Source: Dyella amyloliquefaciens
GTDB lineage: Bacteria > Pseudomonadota > Gammaproteobacteria > Xanthomonadales > Rhodanobacteraceae
Length of the DNA: 64,000 nt
NCBI RefSeq assembly: GCF_004296575.1
Contig: NZ_SAYT01000001.1
Coordinates: 490,906 to 554,905 of the forward strand
Direction of reading: 5' to 3'
The position numbers and the translations under genes are program-made. Of the stretch, positions 17,197 through 25,453 are shown piece by piece. Each line of letters begins with the position of its first letter. Within the stretch, counting starts at the first letter, position 1. A model generated the notes under the pieces. The model made no database searches, was not told the DNA's origin, and saw only the letters and a list, made by a program, of their open reading frames with translations.

Positions 17197-17931
17197 ATGA
17201 ACCTGCTTCGATCCGGCTTTGTCGGCACCACTTTCTGTGCGTTCCTCGTTCTGGCCGGATGTTCCCAGTCCGGCGACCAGGGACAGGCGCCGCAGCAGGC
17301 TCAGGCGCCCGCTGACGATTCCGCTCAGAAGCTCGATACCTATCGCCAGCTGCTACGCATCGGCAACGACGAGATGGCCGTGACCATGGGCAAGGAGATC
17401 GTCAACCGCTATCCGAACAGCGACGCCGCGAAGGAAGTGCAGCAGACCCTGCCGGGCATCGAGCAGCGCTACAAGGAAAACAGCGAGAAGAATCGCCTCG
17501 CCGGCCTGTGGCTGTACCAGGTGTCGCCGATGCAGGGTGGCACGCAATCCACCGCCGCCATCACCAATAGCCCGCCGTCTTCCGATATCCGGGTGAACCT
17601 GATCCTGCGCCGCCACACCGACTGGGGACAGAACGTCTTCCTCTACAACACCGGCGGCAGTCATGGCTTCGTGTGCAAGGCCGTGTGTTCGATCAAGGCC
17701 ACCTTCGACGGCAAGCCGGGCAGCATCAGTGCTTTCGCCCCCACCACCGGCGAGCCGGCCCTGTTGTTCAAGGACGACAAGGGCTTCATCGCCCAGATGG
17801 AAAAGGCCAAGAAGATCACCATGGACGTGACCATGCAGGATGGCGAGAAGAAGGTCACCCTGGTGTACGAGGTGGGTGGCTTCGTGCCGGACAAGTGGCA
17901 GACCGTGTCCAAGACGGCGAAGAAGAAATAG
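17197..17931 (+). CDS. Putative lipoprotein of unknown function
   Basis: A 244-residue protein with a lipoprotein signal: MNLLRSGFVG then FLVLAGCSQSGDQG, with the lipobox LAGC at about residues 21-24. After a Gln/Ala/Pro-rich linker there is a helical segment (LDTYRQLLRIGNDEMAVTMGKEIVNRYPNSDAAKEV) that resembles one TPR-like hairpin. The rest is a beta-rich domain (DWGQNVFLYNTGG, DVTMQDGEKKVTLVYEVGGF) with a Cys pair (CKAVC) near the middle. I do not recognise the family. It is followed after 60 bp by another lipoprotein gene on the same strand, and the two may be cotranscribed. Confidence 0.7.
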   Translation: MNLLRSGFVGTTFCAFLVLAGCSQSGDQGQAPQQAQAPADDSAQKLDTYRQLLRIGNDEMAVTMGKEIVNRYPNSDAAKEVQQTLPGIEQRYKENSEKNRLAGLWLYQVSPMQGGTQSTAAITNSPPSSDIRVNLILRRHTDWGQNVFLYNTGGSHGFVCKAVCSIKATFDGKPGSISAFAPTTGEPALLFKDDKGFIAQMEKAKKITMDVTMQDGEKKVTLVYEVGGFVPDKWQTVSKTAKKK

Positions 17932-17991
17932 TGCGTCCACGCGCACCGCATTCGTGCGTTGTGACATGCATCCCTTCATGAGGTCGCGGTA

Positions 17992-18435
17992 ATGGCTGTC
18001 AAACACGTTCTGATCATCGGCGCAGCCTTGATGCTGGGCGCGTGTGCACGCGTCGGCGAGCAGTATTCCGCCCGCCTCAGTGCCCGCCAACAGGCGTACG
18101 CCGCCGTCGCCGGCGCTCCCGTGCAAAGCTTCCGCTACTTCAGCCTGTGGTCGTGGGAGCCACTCAGCGACGAACAACTGGCCGTGTACACGCGCGCCAA
18201 CGAAGCGTGGCTGCTGGACCTCGATGGCAAATGCCGCAACCTGCAATTCACCAACCACATCGGCCTGACCTCCAGCGTCAGCGAAGTGTCGGCCCGCTTC
18301 GACCGCGTGATCACCGGCGCACAGGACCAGCCGTGCTTCATCAAGCAGATCCGGCCCGTGGATGTGGCGAAGCTCAACGAGCCGCAGCAGGGCAAGCCGC
18401 GCGAAGTGGAAGAGGTTCCGCGGCCGGCGAAGTGA
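17992..18435 (+). CDS. DUF6491 family lipoprotein
   Basis: A 147-residue protein with a lipoprotein signal (MAVKHVLIIGAALMLGACA, lipobox LGAC) and a single small domain containing GAPVQSFRYFSLWSWEPL, EAWLLDLDGKCRNL and a terminal PCFIKQIRPVDVAKLN. This pattern matches DUF6491, a family common in Xanthomonadales and without known function. The two cysteines in KCRNL and PCFIKQ could form a disulfide. It follows the previous lipoprotein gene by 60 bp and is followed by a repeat cluster. Confidence 0.75.
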   Translation: MAVKHVLIIGAALMLGACARVGEQYSARLSARQQAYAAVAGAPVQSFRYFSLWSWEPLSDEQLAVYTRANEAWLLDLDGKCRNLQFTNHIGLTSSVSEVSARFDRVITGAQDQPCFIKQIRPVDVAKLNEPQQGKPREVEEVPRPAK

Positions 18436-18777
18436 TGGTTTAGGGCGCTGTCGAGCTAGGCAGCGCCGTCGCTAGATTGGCCCCTCACCCCGGCCCTCTC
18501 CCCGGAGGGGAGAGGGAGAAGTGGGATAGCTCGCGGAAATTCTTCGTCGTGCGCCAGTGTCGCTTTAAGTCCTCAGTCCCACGGCGCGTTGCGGTGTAGC
18601 CGCGCCCTTCGAGGTAGAACGTCCCTGATTCGACTTGTGCCAGTCGTCCGACGCTTCTATTCCGCGTACCGCTATGAGCCCTGGCTCTTAAGGCCATTTT
18701 CTTTGGGTTACTTTTCTTTTGGGCCAGCAAAAGAAAAGTGACTCGAGCTCCGGCAGGAGATCGAAACGCCCGCTGCG

Positions 18778-18802
18778 TCCCACAGGGACTAGCTTTGCGT
18801 CG
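18778..18802 (+). repeat. R5 25-bp unit inside R3
   Basis: Copy beginning TCCCACAGGGACTAGCTT, placed between CCCGCTGCG and TAGGCGGCA. The R3 copy at 52545 has these flanks joined directly (read on its reverse strand), so the unit looks like a clean insertion. Copy 55325-55349 sits at the same site in another R3 copy. Confidence 0.7.
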
Positions 18803-18895
18803 TAGGCGGCACGTTGGCGGTGGCGCATCTATTGCGGAATAGGGTCCAAGTTCTGCGGCTTGGGGCAAGAGCCGCACCCTCTCCCCAACCCTCTC

Positions 18896-18920
18896 TCCCA
18901 CAGGGACTACCTTCGGGTCG
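18896..18920 (+). repeat. R5 25-bp unit inside R2
   Basis: Copy beginning TCCCACAGGGACTACC. It lies between CCCTCTC and CCGGAGGGAGAGG; the R2 copy at 55467-55504 has the flanks as CCCTCTCCCGGAGGGAGAGG without the unit. Confidence 0.7.
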
Positions 18921-19032
18921 CCGGAGGGAGAGGGGGTAACTGCTCGCGTCATGAGGCGAGTTCGTCGCCTGTCGTTCTATCGCGCACAGGCTGAGCTCCC
19001 ACAAAAGCCAACGACAGCGGGCTCCCTGTCGA

Positions 19033-19854
19033 TCAATGCAGAAACAACTTCTCCGCGATCTTCGCCAGCGGCTTCTCCATCGCATTCTGCAAGCGCATCG
19101 GCAACTCCAGCGGCTTGAGCAGCATCTTCACCGTCATCTCGGCCGGAATATTCCGGCGCAACAAAGCCTGCGCTCGCCCGGTCACGCGGCGGAACTCCGC
19201 CTCGTTGTCCTTGTGCTGCGGATAGCACTGGTTGAACACGTGGCGTAGCGCAACGTCGCCGTCTTCGCTCTTGATTTCGTTGACGCGGCGGAGAATGGCG
19301 CGGAATACCTTGTAGCGGCCAAAGCCCTCGCGCTCGCGGTACAGGCGGAAGTGCTGGTAGAAGTGCTTGAAGTGCCGCACCTCGTCGCTCTTGATGTGGT
19401 TGGTGAGCTGCTTGAGCACCGGCTCGTCGGTGATGTCGTTGAGCGCGCGGTACAGGCAGGCCGTACCGGTCTCCACCACGCAGCGCGCGGCAAGCTCCAG
19501 GCCGCGGCTGGTTTCCAGCTGCTCGTTGGTGCACATCGCGCCGTACTCGTTCCAGAACGCGGCGAATCCTTTCTCCCAGTCGAATTCCGGCCATACGGTT
19601 TTGACGTAGGCGGCCAGCGCACGTCCGTGCTGCAGCTCCTCATGCTCCCAGTGCTGGCTCAACCAGGTCTGCAGCGCTTCGTCCCCGGCGAAATGGTCGA
19701 CCAGGTTGTGGGTGTAGAGGTCCGAGCCACTTTCCACGAAAGATGCGCTGCACAACAGGAAGAACAGGTCCTCGTTCTGGCGAACGCGCTGGATCTCGAT
19801 ACGGCTGAAATCCAGGCTCTCCAGGGTCCATGGCAACGATGTGGTGTAGCTCAC
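19033..19854 (-). CDS. Ferritin-like (diiron fold) protein
   Basis: A 273-residue, largely helical protein with two metal-binding signatures of ferritin-like diiron proteins: EHEELQHG (ExxEExxH-like) in the first half and SDEVRHFKHF in the second. Other conserved acidic positions such as SFVESGSDLY and VVETGTACL are also present. No signal peptide. I choose the GTG at 19854, because AGGA lies 9 bases upstream on the minus strand and it gives VSYTTSLPWTLE; the frame to 19929 has no ribosome-binding site. Function (oxidase, rubrerythrin-like or hydroxylase) is undetermined. Gene ends just beside repeat cluster 2. Confidence 0.78.
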   Translation of the reverse strand: MSYTTSLPWTLESLDFSRIEIQRVRQNEDLFFLLCSASFVESGSDLYTHNLVDHFAGDEALQTWLSQHWEHEELQHGRALAAYVKTVWPEFDWEKGFAAFWNEYGAMCTNEQLETSRGLELAARCVVETGTACLYRALNDITDEPVLKQLTNHIKSDEVRHFKHFYQHFRLYREREGFGRYKVFRAILRRVNEIKSEDGDVALRHVFNQCYPQHKDNEAEFRRVTGRAQALLRRNIPAEMTVKMLLKPLELPMRLQNAMEKPLAKIAEKLFLH

Positions 19855-20001
19855 GCAGGCATTCCTGTGCTGGCCGGACGGGGCCCGCCGCTGGGCGCGG
19901 CGCCGTCCGGTATGACGAAAGTGTGACAACAGGATACGACGGGACGGCGCGGAGGGATTAACGCGCGCCGACCCGGGGTGGACGGGAAAAGGTGCGGTGC
20001 C

Positions 20002-20418
20002 TCAGCGCACCACGGTGACCGGGACGCGCGCGCGCTCCAGTACATCGCCGGAAACGGAGCCCAGCAGCCAGCGCGCGAGGGCGCCGCGGTCGGTGTGGCC
20101 AATCACGATGTGGTCGATGTCGTGGCGACGCACCTGTTCGAGCAGGGCATCGCCCGGACTACCGCGCACCACCTCCGCGTCGATCAAGGAGGCCGAGTCG
20201 GGGACCAGTTGCTTGACCTCATCGAGCAGGCGCGTGCATTTGCCGGCGCCGGGGTCGTTCATCATCAACGCGCAGGTGTCGGCGCCGCCTCCTGTCATCT
20301 GCAATACGGAAACAACGCGGATGCGGCCGCCGCTGGCGCGAGCCAGTTCGGCAGCGAATCGGACGGCCCGTTGCGACGAGGCGGAGCCGTCATAGCCGAC
20401 CAGTGAATACTTCAACAT
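20002..20418 (-). CDS. Universal stress protein, UspA family
   Basis: A 138-residue UspA-domain protein. Seen: MLKYSLVGYDGSASSQRAVRFAAELA at the N terminus and the C-terminal ATP-binding region HIVIGHTDRGALARWLLGSVSGDVLERARVPVTVV, which contains the G-2x-G-9x-G(S/T) pattern (GHTDRG..LLGSVS). This suggests an ATP-binding Usp. The start at 20418 has GGGGGAA nine bases upstream on the minus strand. It lies 31 bp downstream of the glycine-zipper protein gene on the same strand, so cotranscription is likely; both fit a general stress role. Confidence 0.9.
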   Translation of the reverse strand: MLKYSLVGYDGSASSQRAVRFAAELARASGGRIRVVSVLQMTGGGADTCALMMNDPGAGKCTRLLDEVKQLVPDSASLIDAEVVRGSPGDALLEQVRRHDIDHIVIGHTDRGALARWLLGSVSGDVLERARVPVTVVR

Positions 20419-20449
20419 GCATTCCCCCATGGCCTGTGTGCATCCAGCT

Positions 20450-20794
20450 TCAGTCGGACACCTCGTGGCAGCGACGCTCGACATGGGTGTTCTTCGCCTG
20501 CTGGTTTTCCTGGACCTTCTTGCCAGCGTACGCGCCACCGGCAGCACCTGCCACCGTGGCGATCGTCTTGCCCTTGCCGCCGCCGACCTGGTGGCCAAGC
20601 AGGCCGCCGGCGACGCCGCCGATCGCCATGCCGGCAATCTGGTGCTTGTCGCTGGGTTGGTCCTGCACAGTGACGTCTTCGCACACCGTGCGGGTTTTCT
20701 TGGCCGGCGCGGAGGTGGATGACTGCGCCAACAGCGGCGAACTGATGACCATCGCCGATGCGGCAAAGCAAAAAACGAAGGCCCCGATTTTCAT
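20450..20794 (-). CDS. Glycine-zipper 2TM domain exported protein
   Basis: A 114-residue protein with a signal peptide (MKIGAFVFCFAASAMVISSPLLAQ, cleavage likely after LAQ), then a short charged region and the glycine-zipper segment GMAIGGVAGGLLGHQVGGGKGK followed by ATVAGAAGGAYAGKKVQE. This is the 17-kDa-antigen/YMGG-like zipper found in envelope proteins. Two Cys (TVCEDV and RRCHEV) flank the zipper and may pair in the periplasm. It is upstream of and close to the Usp gene. The start at 20794 is fixed by the signal peptide. Confidence 0.85.
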   Translation of the reverse strand: MKIGAFVFCFAASAMVISSPLLAQSSTSAPAKKTRTVCEDVTVQDQPSDKHQIAGMAIGGVAGGLLGHQVGGGKGKTIATVAGAAGGAYAGKKVQENQQAKNTHVERRCHEVSD

Positions 20795-20990
20795 GGCTGC
20801 GTCCTCGCTGTCCCTATGTTTCCAGTGTGCGCGGGCGATTGTTAGCGAAGCATCAAGCGATGTCTTCCACACCATATTCACGAAGGCGGCGGAGTATGAA
20901 CGGATGTTGGCGCGCATGCCGTTCTGTTCAGCAACGTTGTCGACAATGGCATCCGGAAATCAAGTTCCACTTTGAGCCAAGGAGAACACG

Positions 20991-21449
20991 ATGATGAAGC
21001 GTACGTTCGTAATGGCAGCTCTGGTGCTGGCTTGTGCCGGCGTAACGACGGCACTTCCGGTCTCGACCGCACGGGCCGCCGAAGCCGAGGTCAAGTGCGA
21101 CCTGAGCTTCAGCTTGTCCGGCTGGTCGCTTATCTACAAGCACGCGGAAGGCAGTGGCACCGTGGTGTGCAGCAATGGCCAGCGCGCCAACGTGAAGATC
21201 AGCGTGAATGGCGGCGGCCTCACCGCGGGTAAATACCGCATCGACAACGGCAAGGGTGATATCACCCATGTGCGCAGCATCGACGACGTGTTCGGTGACT
21301 ATGCGCAGGCCGGCGCCGAGGCGGGCGTGGTCAAGAGCGGCGAAGCCCAGGTGCTGAGCAAGGGCACGACCTCGCTGGCGCTGCATGGCAGCGGCGAGGG
21401 TGTGAATCTCGGCATCTCGGTGGGTGCCTTCAGCATCACCCGCAAATAA
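20991..21449 (+). CDS. Exported protein of unknown function
   Basis: A 152-residue protein with a clear signal peptide (MMKRTFVMAALVLACAGVTTA...STARAAEAEV, cleavage after ARA). The mature part is Gly-rich and probably beta-stranded (CDLSFSLSGWSLIYKHAEGSGTVVCSNGQ), has two cysteines likely to form a disulfide, and repeated small strands (GEGVNLGISVGAFSITRK). I do not recognise the family. The ATG follows CAAGGAGAACACG, a strong ribosome-binding site. A perfect palindromic terminator follows 20 bp after the stop. Confidence 0.75.
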   Translation: MMKRTFVMAALVLACAGVTTALPVSTARAAEAEVKCDLSFSLSGWSLIYKHAEGSGTVVCSNGQRANVKISVNGGGLTAGKYRIDNGKGDITHVRSIDDVFGDYAQAGAEAGVVKSGEAQVLSKGTTSLALHGSGEGVNLGISVGAFSITRK

Positions 21450-21468
21450 GCATCCTGAGGACAGGAGC

Positions 21469-21497
21469 AAAGGGCGCCAGCTGGCGCCCTTTGCTTT
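21469..21497 (+). terminator. Rho-independent terminator
   Basis: A perfect 24-base palindrome, AAAGGGCGCCAG (21469-21480) with CTGGCGCCCTTT (21481-21492), then GCTTT. The inner bases must form the loop. It separates the exported protein gene from the peroxiredoxin gene. Confidence 0.75.
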
Positions 21498-21547
21498 ACC
21501 GGTATAACGCGTACACTGCTCCGGCTTTTCTCTCCCGGAGTGCCTTG

Positions 21548-22090
21548 ATGCGCCGTCTCTCGCTGCTGTTGCTGTTGGTCTTGCTGCTCGGTCTGGTTGT
21601 TCCGGTGCAGGCCGACGAAGTCGCCACCATGCCGCAGGTGGGTCAACCGGCGCCGGCGTTCCGCTTGCAGGACCAGAACGGCAAGTGGCACACGCCGGCC
21701 GATCACCAGGGCCATTGGGTCGTGCTGTATTTCTACCCGAAGGATTTCACTCCGGGCTGCACCACCGAGGTGTGCACCTTCCGCGATGACATCGCCAAGC
21801 TGCGCCAGGCGGGTGCCGACGTGCTCGGCGTGAGCCTGGACGACGTGAAGTCGCATGCGGATTTCGCCGCCAAGTACCACGTGCCGTTCCCGCTGCTGTC
21901 AGATGCGGACAGCAAGACGGCGCAGGCCTATGGCGTGCTCGCTTCCAAGCTCGGCTTCAAGTACGCACGCCGCACCACCTTCCTGATCGACCCGCAGGGC
22001 AAGGTGGCCAGGGTCTACCAGGACGTGGACCCGGAGAAGAATTCCGCACAGGTACTGGCTGACCTCGCCACGCTCAAGGCCTCGTCCTGA
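21548..22090 (+). CDS. Exported BCP-type peroxiredoxin
   Basis: A 180-residue thiol peroxidase of the BCP/PrxQ group. Residues 1-22 form a strongly hydrophobic signal peptide (MRRLSLLLLLVLLLGLVVPVQA), so the enzyme acts outside the cytoplasm, unlike the usual soluble Bcp. The catalytic site is FTPGCTTEVCTF: peroxidatic Cys71 and resolving Cys76 spaced by four residues as in PrxQ. DADSKTAQAYGV and RTTFLIDPQGKV complete the fold. The start at 21548 is chosen because it gives the signal peptide directly. Its stop overlaps the next start (TGATG), indicating coupling. Confidence 0.9.
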   Translation: MRRLSLLLLLVLLLGLVVPVQADEVATMPQVGQPAPAFRLQDQNGKWHTPADHQGHWVVLYFYPKDFTPGCTTEVCTFRDDIAKLRQAGADVLGVSLDDVKSHADFAAKYHVPFPLLSDADSKTAQAYGVLASKLGFKYARRTTFLIDPQGKVARVYQDVDPEKNSAQVLADLATLKASS

Positions 22091-22644
22091 TGTTGCTCAG
22101 GACGCGGGGCGCCGGACGCACCGATGGCTTTGCGCTGTGGCGCATCGTGGCCTGGCTGATGCTGTTGCTGGCCGCCTACGGCTGCCTGCAGTACTCGCTC
22201 CATGCCGAGCAGTTGTGGGGCGTGCTCAAGCAGCTGCCGGACGGGAACACCGGCGACGCAGCCCAGCTGCACAAGATGCTGGCGTGGGACGTGGGCTATT
22301 TCGCGGTCGCCTTTGGCGTGGTGGTGATCTGCGCTGGCGCCATCCTGCGCCAGGCCTGGGCGCGTCCCGCTCTGCAGGTCGTAGCCATCCTGCTAGCCCT
22401 GGGCTGGGGTTTGGCTGGCGGCCTGATGCTGCTCTCGCAATGGCGTGAATTCAGCCAGGGCGTGATGATGACCAATGCCCAGGCCCCGCTGGACGAGGCC
22501 TCCCTGCAGGCGCTGGATCACGTGCGTCGCTCGTTCCTGATCGCCATGGCGACCAAGGCCGCCGCCGTGCCGGTCCTGCTGTGGCTGGCCTGGTGGCTGA
22601 GTCGGCCGCAGGTGAAGGCGGGCTTCCGCAAGCTGCGCCGGTAA
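22090..22644 (+). CDS. Integral membrane protein of unknown function, coupled to the peroxiredoxin
   Basis: A 184-residue protein with four hydrophobic segments (about residues 16-35, 65-85, 95-115 and 150-170: WRIVAWLMLLLAAYGCLQYS, VGYFAVAFGVVVICAGAIL, ALQVVAILLALGWGLAGGLML, AVPVLLWLAWWLS). No catalytic motif or known family is apparent. The ATG shares a base with the TGA of the exported peroxiredoxin, so both are probably translated together. A link to envelope redox protection is inference from position only. Confidence 0.7.
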   Translation: MLLRTRGAGRTDGFALWRIVAWLMLLLAAYGCLQYSLHAEQLWGVLKQLPDGNTGDAAQLHKMLAWDVGYFAVAFGVVVICAGAILRQAWARPALQVVAILLALGWGLAGGLMLLSQWREFSQGVMMTNAQAPLDEASLQALDHVRRSFLIAMATKAAAVPVLLWLAWWLSRPQVKAGFRKLRR

Positions 22645-22720
22645 GCGCCAGGTGACGGTTCAGCGGCGGTTGCCACAGTCCGGGTTATCGGTGCGGCACC
22701 GTTTGCTGCCGTGGCACCTC

Positions 22721-23473
22721 ATGTATCCGCGCCGTCTGTTTCTAGCCCTGACCGTGTCCCTCGCCGCCTTCGCTGCCGATGCGCAGGATCTGGCCACCAC
22801 GTGTCACGCCACCAGCAGCTACGACCTCACCGTGGCGCCGGATCACCTGCTGTTCGACCGCCAGCAACCGGCGCCTCGCCAGGTGGAACTGCACGATGGG
22901 CACCTGCGTACCGATGGCGCCGCGGTGTCACTGCGACCGGATGAGCAGGATCGCCTGTCCCTGTTCGAGCGTGAGCTGCGCGCGCTGGTTCCGCGTGGGA
23001 AGGCCGTGGCCAACAAGGGCGTGGACATGCTGGTGTCGGCCATGCACGACGAAGGTTCGCGCCTGTCCCTGAGCCCCGACACGCGCGCCGAACTGGATCG
23101 TCGCGTGGCGGCACGGGCTGCTGAACTCAAGCAGCGCCTTGCCAACAGCAACAGTACGCACGATTGGCAGGGCAATCTGGCCGATGAATACGCCAACCAG
23201 ATCGCGTCCGACCTCATGCCGCTGATCGCCAATGATCTCGGCCAGCAGGCCATGAACGCCGCCATGACCGGCGACCTGCAGGCCGCCGCCAATCTGCGCG
23301 ACACCGCGGCCGACCTGGCGACCCAGCTGCGACCGCGGCTGGAACAGCGCATGCAGGCGCTGACACCGCAGATCCAGGCCCTTTGTCCCTCGGTGCAACG
23401 CCTGGCCGAACTGCAGCAGGACATACGCGCGGGCAACGGGCAGCCGCTCAATCTCATTCAGGTAGGGCAGTAG
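22721..23473 (+). CDS. DUF2884 (YggN-like) periplasmic protein, copy 1
   Basis: A 250-residue protein with a signal peptide (MYPRRLFLALTVSLAAFAADAQ). The mature part resembles the DUF2884/YggN family: an N-terminal strand region with CHATSSYDLTVAPDHLLFDR, HDGHLRTDGAAVSL, then long helices (RAELDRRVAARAAELKQRL, DLATQLRPRLEQRMQALTPQ) and a C-terminal CPSVQRLAELQQDIR. Function unknown. A more distant paralogue at 29782-30600 has the same HDGHLKVDGRDVAVS motif and the CPRLGALEQLQQQF ending. The start at 22721 is fixed by the signal peptide. Confidence 0.8.
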   Translation: MYPRRLFLALTVSLAAFAADAQDLATTCHATSSYDLTVAPDHLLFDRQQPAPRQVELHDGHLRTDGAAVSLRPDEQDRLSLFERELRALVPRGKAVANKGVDMLVSAMHDEGSRLSLSPDTRAELDRRVAARAAELKQRLANSNSTHDWQGNLADEYANQIASDLMPLIANDLGQQAMNAAMTGDLQAAANLRDTAADLATQLRPRLEQRMQALTPQIQALCPSVQRLAELQQDIRAGNGQPLNLIQVGQ

Positions 23474-23578
23474 AACGGACGCTGAGCGCGAATAGCCTCA
23501 TACCCGGGATTAACCTTCTGCTAAGCGGCGAAGCGCGAGCATCACGCCGTAAGTCTGTAGGTGTTGGGAGGCGGCTTC

Positions 23579-24019
23579 GTGTCGCACGTTCGAGTACCGC
23601 GTTACAACGCCCTGATCCGTCGGGGCATCGATGATCGTGACCTGTACCGCCGCGCGCTGGCGCAAGTCCGCGAACCCGGCCTGCAGGCCTTGCTGGCCGA
23701 GAACCTGCATACGCTGGATATGCTGATACTCGATCTGCAGGCGCAGGCCTATGCCAGCGGCCAGTCGCCGGCCCACCACGGCACGCTGGCAGGCGCGATA
23801 CGCAGCACCCTGGCCGAGTGGAATGCCGGCATGTCGTCCAACCGGGATTCGGCGTGGGTGCGTTCGCTGGCCCGCAACGAGTGCGCGTTGCTGAATCGTT
23901 TCGAGGAACAGATGGCGCATGCTCCGCGTGAATCGGCACGTGCGCTGGGCATTCAGCTGTCTCGCCTGCACGGTATCCATCGCGACATGCATTGTCTGGC
24001 CGGTACCACGCACGGTTGA
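23579..24019 (+). CDS. DUF2383/PA2169-like four-helix bundle protein
   Basis: A 146-residue helical protein. YNALIRRGIDDRDLYRRALAQV followed by LQALLAENLHTLDMLILDLQAQAY, and later NECALLNRFEEQMAHAP, resembles the four-helix DUF2383 (PA2169-type) proteins, a ferritin-like family of unknown role. The match is by pattern only. I choose the GTG at 23579 because GGGAGG sits nine bases upstream; another GTG at 23561 has a poorer context. It is followed 29 bp later by a DUF924 gene on the same strand. Confidence 0.6.
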   Translation: MSHVRVPRYNALIRRGIDDRDLYRRALAQVREPGLQALLAENLHTLDMLILDLQAQAYASGQSPAHHGTLAGAIRSTLAEWNAGMSSNRDSAWVRSLARNECALLNRFEEQMAHAPRESARALGIQLSRLHGIHRDMHCLAGTTHG

Positions 24020-24048
24020 CCTCTCACCCACCCTGGGAAGCCACTGCC

Positions 24049-24621
24049 ATGACAACGCCGCGGGATGTGCTTGAGTTCTGGTTCGATCCCGCGGCCCAGG
24101 CGTACTGGTTCGAGCGCAACGATGCCTTCGACGCGGACATCCGCGAACGCTTCGGCGCCGACGTAGAGGCGGCCGCGCGCGGTGAGCTGGATGACTGGGC
24201 CAGCACGCCCGACGGATGGCTGGCCCTGCTGATCGTGCTCGACCAGTTCAGCCGCAACATTTATCGCGAGGATGCCCGGGCCTGGGCGGCCGACACGCGC
24301 GCGCAGGCCGTCGCCGTGACCGGTATTGCGCGCGGGGACGATCAGCGGCTGCCGCCGCTGCACCGGCTGTTTGCGTACATGCCGCTGGAACACGCCGAGG
24401 ACATGACCCTGCAGCAGCATTGCGTGCAGTTGTTCGAACGCCTGGTGGTCCAGCTCCCCGAGGAGCAACAAGGGCACTTCCAGCACTTCCTTGACTATGC
24501 CCGTCGCCATCATGATGTGATCGATCGCTTCGGCCGGTTCCCTCATCGCAACGAGGTACTGGGCCGGGCTAGCACGGATGCCGAACAGGCCTACCTGGCC
24601 TGTCCGGGCTCCGGTTTCTGA
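24049..24621 (+). CDS. DUF924 family protein
   Basis: A 190-residue protein with the DUF924 hallmarks: VLEFWFDPAAQAYWFERND near the N terminus, DGWLALLIVLDQFSRNIYRE, then LPPLHRLFAYMPLEHAEDM, and the closing RFGRFPHRNEVLGRAST. The family is TPR-like and widespread, and its biochemical role is unknown. The ATG at 24049 follows CTGGGAAGCC; the frame upstream overlaps the previous gene and is not used. Probably cotranscribed with the preceding helix-bundle gene. Confidence 0.88.
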   Translation: MTTPRDVLEFWFDPAAQAYWFERNDAFDADIRERFGADVEAAARGELDDWASTPDGWLALLIVLDQFSRNIYREDARAWAADTRAQAVAVTGIARGDDQRLPPLHRLFAYMPLEHAEDMTLQQHCVQLFERLVVQLPEEQQGHFQHFLDYARRHHDVIDRFGRFPHRNEVLGRASTDAEQAYLACPGSGF

Positions 24622-24650
24622 AAACCAGTGCTTTCGACAAGGAGTCCGAT

Positions 24651-24926
24651 ATGCGCCGCAGTCTTCTGGCCGTTCTGTTGTTGTCCCTCTGCATGGCAGC
24701 GCACGCCAGCAGCACCTATCGCGTTGGCAGTGAAGTGCTCACCGTGGGAGACAGCGCCGTGCGCGCCATGCAGCTCCTGGGTACCCCGGATTTCAAGGAG
24801 CCGGTAGAAAGTGAGTACGGCGGTCACCAGGGTGAGCGTTGGCAGTACCAGCGCGACAACAACCACATCGTGACGGTCACCGTCATCGACGGAAAGATCT
24901 CGGAGATCCTGGACCGCACGCACTGA
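24651..24926 (+). CDS. DUF2845 family exported protein, copy 1
   Basis: A 91-residue protein with a signal peptide (MRRSLLAVLLLSLCMAAHA) and the DUF2845 core: YRVGSEVLTVGDSAVRAMQLLGTPD, RWQYQRDNNHIVTVTVIDGKI. The fold resembles small outer-membrane-assembly lipoprotein domains (SmpA/BamE-like beta-alpha sandwich), but its function is unknown. The ATG follows AAGGAGTCCGAT, a good ribosome-binding site. A paralogue lies 116 bp downstream. Confidence 0.82.
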   Translation: MRRSLLAVLLLSLCMAAHASSTYRVGSEVLTVGDSAVRAMQLLGTPDFKEPVESEYGGHQGERWQYQRDNNHIVTVTVIDGKISEILDRTH

Positions 24927-25042
24927 GTGCGGGTTCGCTTCCTACATCCATGCACGGCGCGCGGCGCCTGCCAGGCGCCTGCAGCCTGTCGCTAAGGTGA
25001 TCCGGCTGCGCGAGGGCGCGGATCACGGACAGGGAAGCGGCC

Positions 25043-25360
25043 ATGCGTCGATACATCGGATGGATAGGCCTGGCGGTGGCCTTCACCGCCCAGGCCGGCA
25101 GCGGCACGTTGCGGGTGGGCAATGAGGTGCTGGTGGTGGGCGACAGCGCGACGAGGGTGGTCGAGTTGCTGGGCAAGCCTTCGCACAAGTCGCATGGCAA
25201 GGGCGCATCGAGTCGACGCGCGACCGGCGGCCGGAAGTCGCGTGGAAGCCGCGCGAAGGAAACCACGGGTGAGCAGTGGCAATACCGCCAAGGCAACCGG
25301 GTTGTCACCGTCGTCGTGGTGGATGGGAGGGTCAATGCCATCCGTGATGGCGGGCGTTGA
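25043..25360 (+). CDS. DUF2845 family exported protein, copy 2 with a basic insert
   Basis: A 105-residue paralogue of the preceding gene: signal peptide MRRYIGWIGLAVAFTAQAGS, then LRVGNEVLVVGDSATRVVELLGKP and EQWQYRQGNRVVTVVVVDGRV. Between these parts it carries about 25 residues rich in Lys, Arg, Ser and Gly (HKSHGKGASSRR..RKSRGSRAK) where copy 1 has about ten neutral or acidic residues. The two genes probably arose by tandem duplication. Confidence 0.78.
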   Translation: MRRYIGWIGLAVAFTAQAGSGTLRVGNEVLVVGDSATRVVELLGKPSHKSHGKGASSRRATGGRKSRGSRAKETTGEQWQYRQGNRVVTVVVVDGRVNAIRDGGR

Positions 25361-25453
25361 TGCGATGCGCGGTCGCTGCTTGATTGCCCCGTCCAGGGTT
25401 CCTGCCTGTAACGGCTCGTGCGATAACTGGCGCGAATCAAGGGAGATCGCGCC

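Larger units (their letters stand above)
18481..18936. repeat. Intergenic repeat cluster 2 (R2, R3, R5, R2 with R5)
   Basis: It fills the roughly 600-bp gap between the DUF6491 and ferritin-like genes. In order: an R2 palindrome (18481-18518), an R3 unit in reverse orientation (about 18540-18830, with AAGAAAAGTGACTCGAG), an R5 unit within it (18778-18802), and an R2 palindrome (18872-18936) split by a second R5 unit (18896-18920). The remainder up to the ferritin-like gene stop at 19033 shows nothing recognisable. Confidence 0.82.

Noticed and set aside
18485-19085. Frames of 98-155 codons inside repeat clusters (also at 10398-11170, 49444-49986, 52826-53322)
   Set aside because: They translate R1-R5 repeats (PSPRRGEG, RTGCAPT and similar) and recur at each copy; no independent coding evidence.
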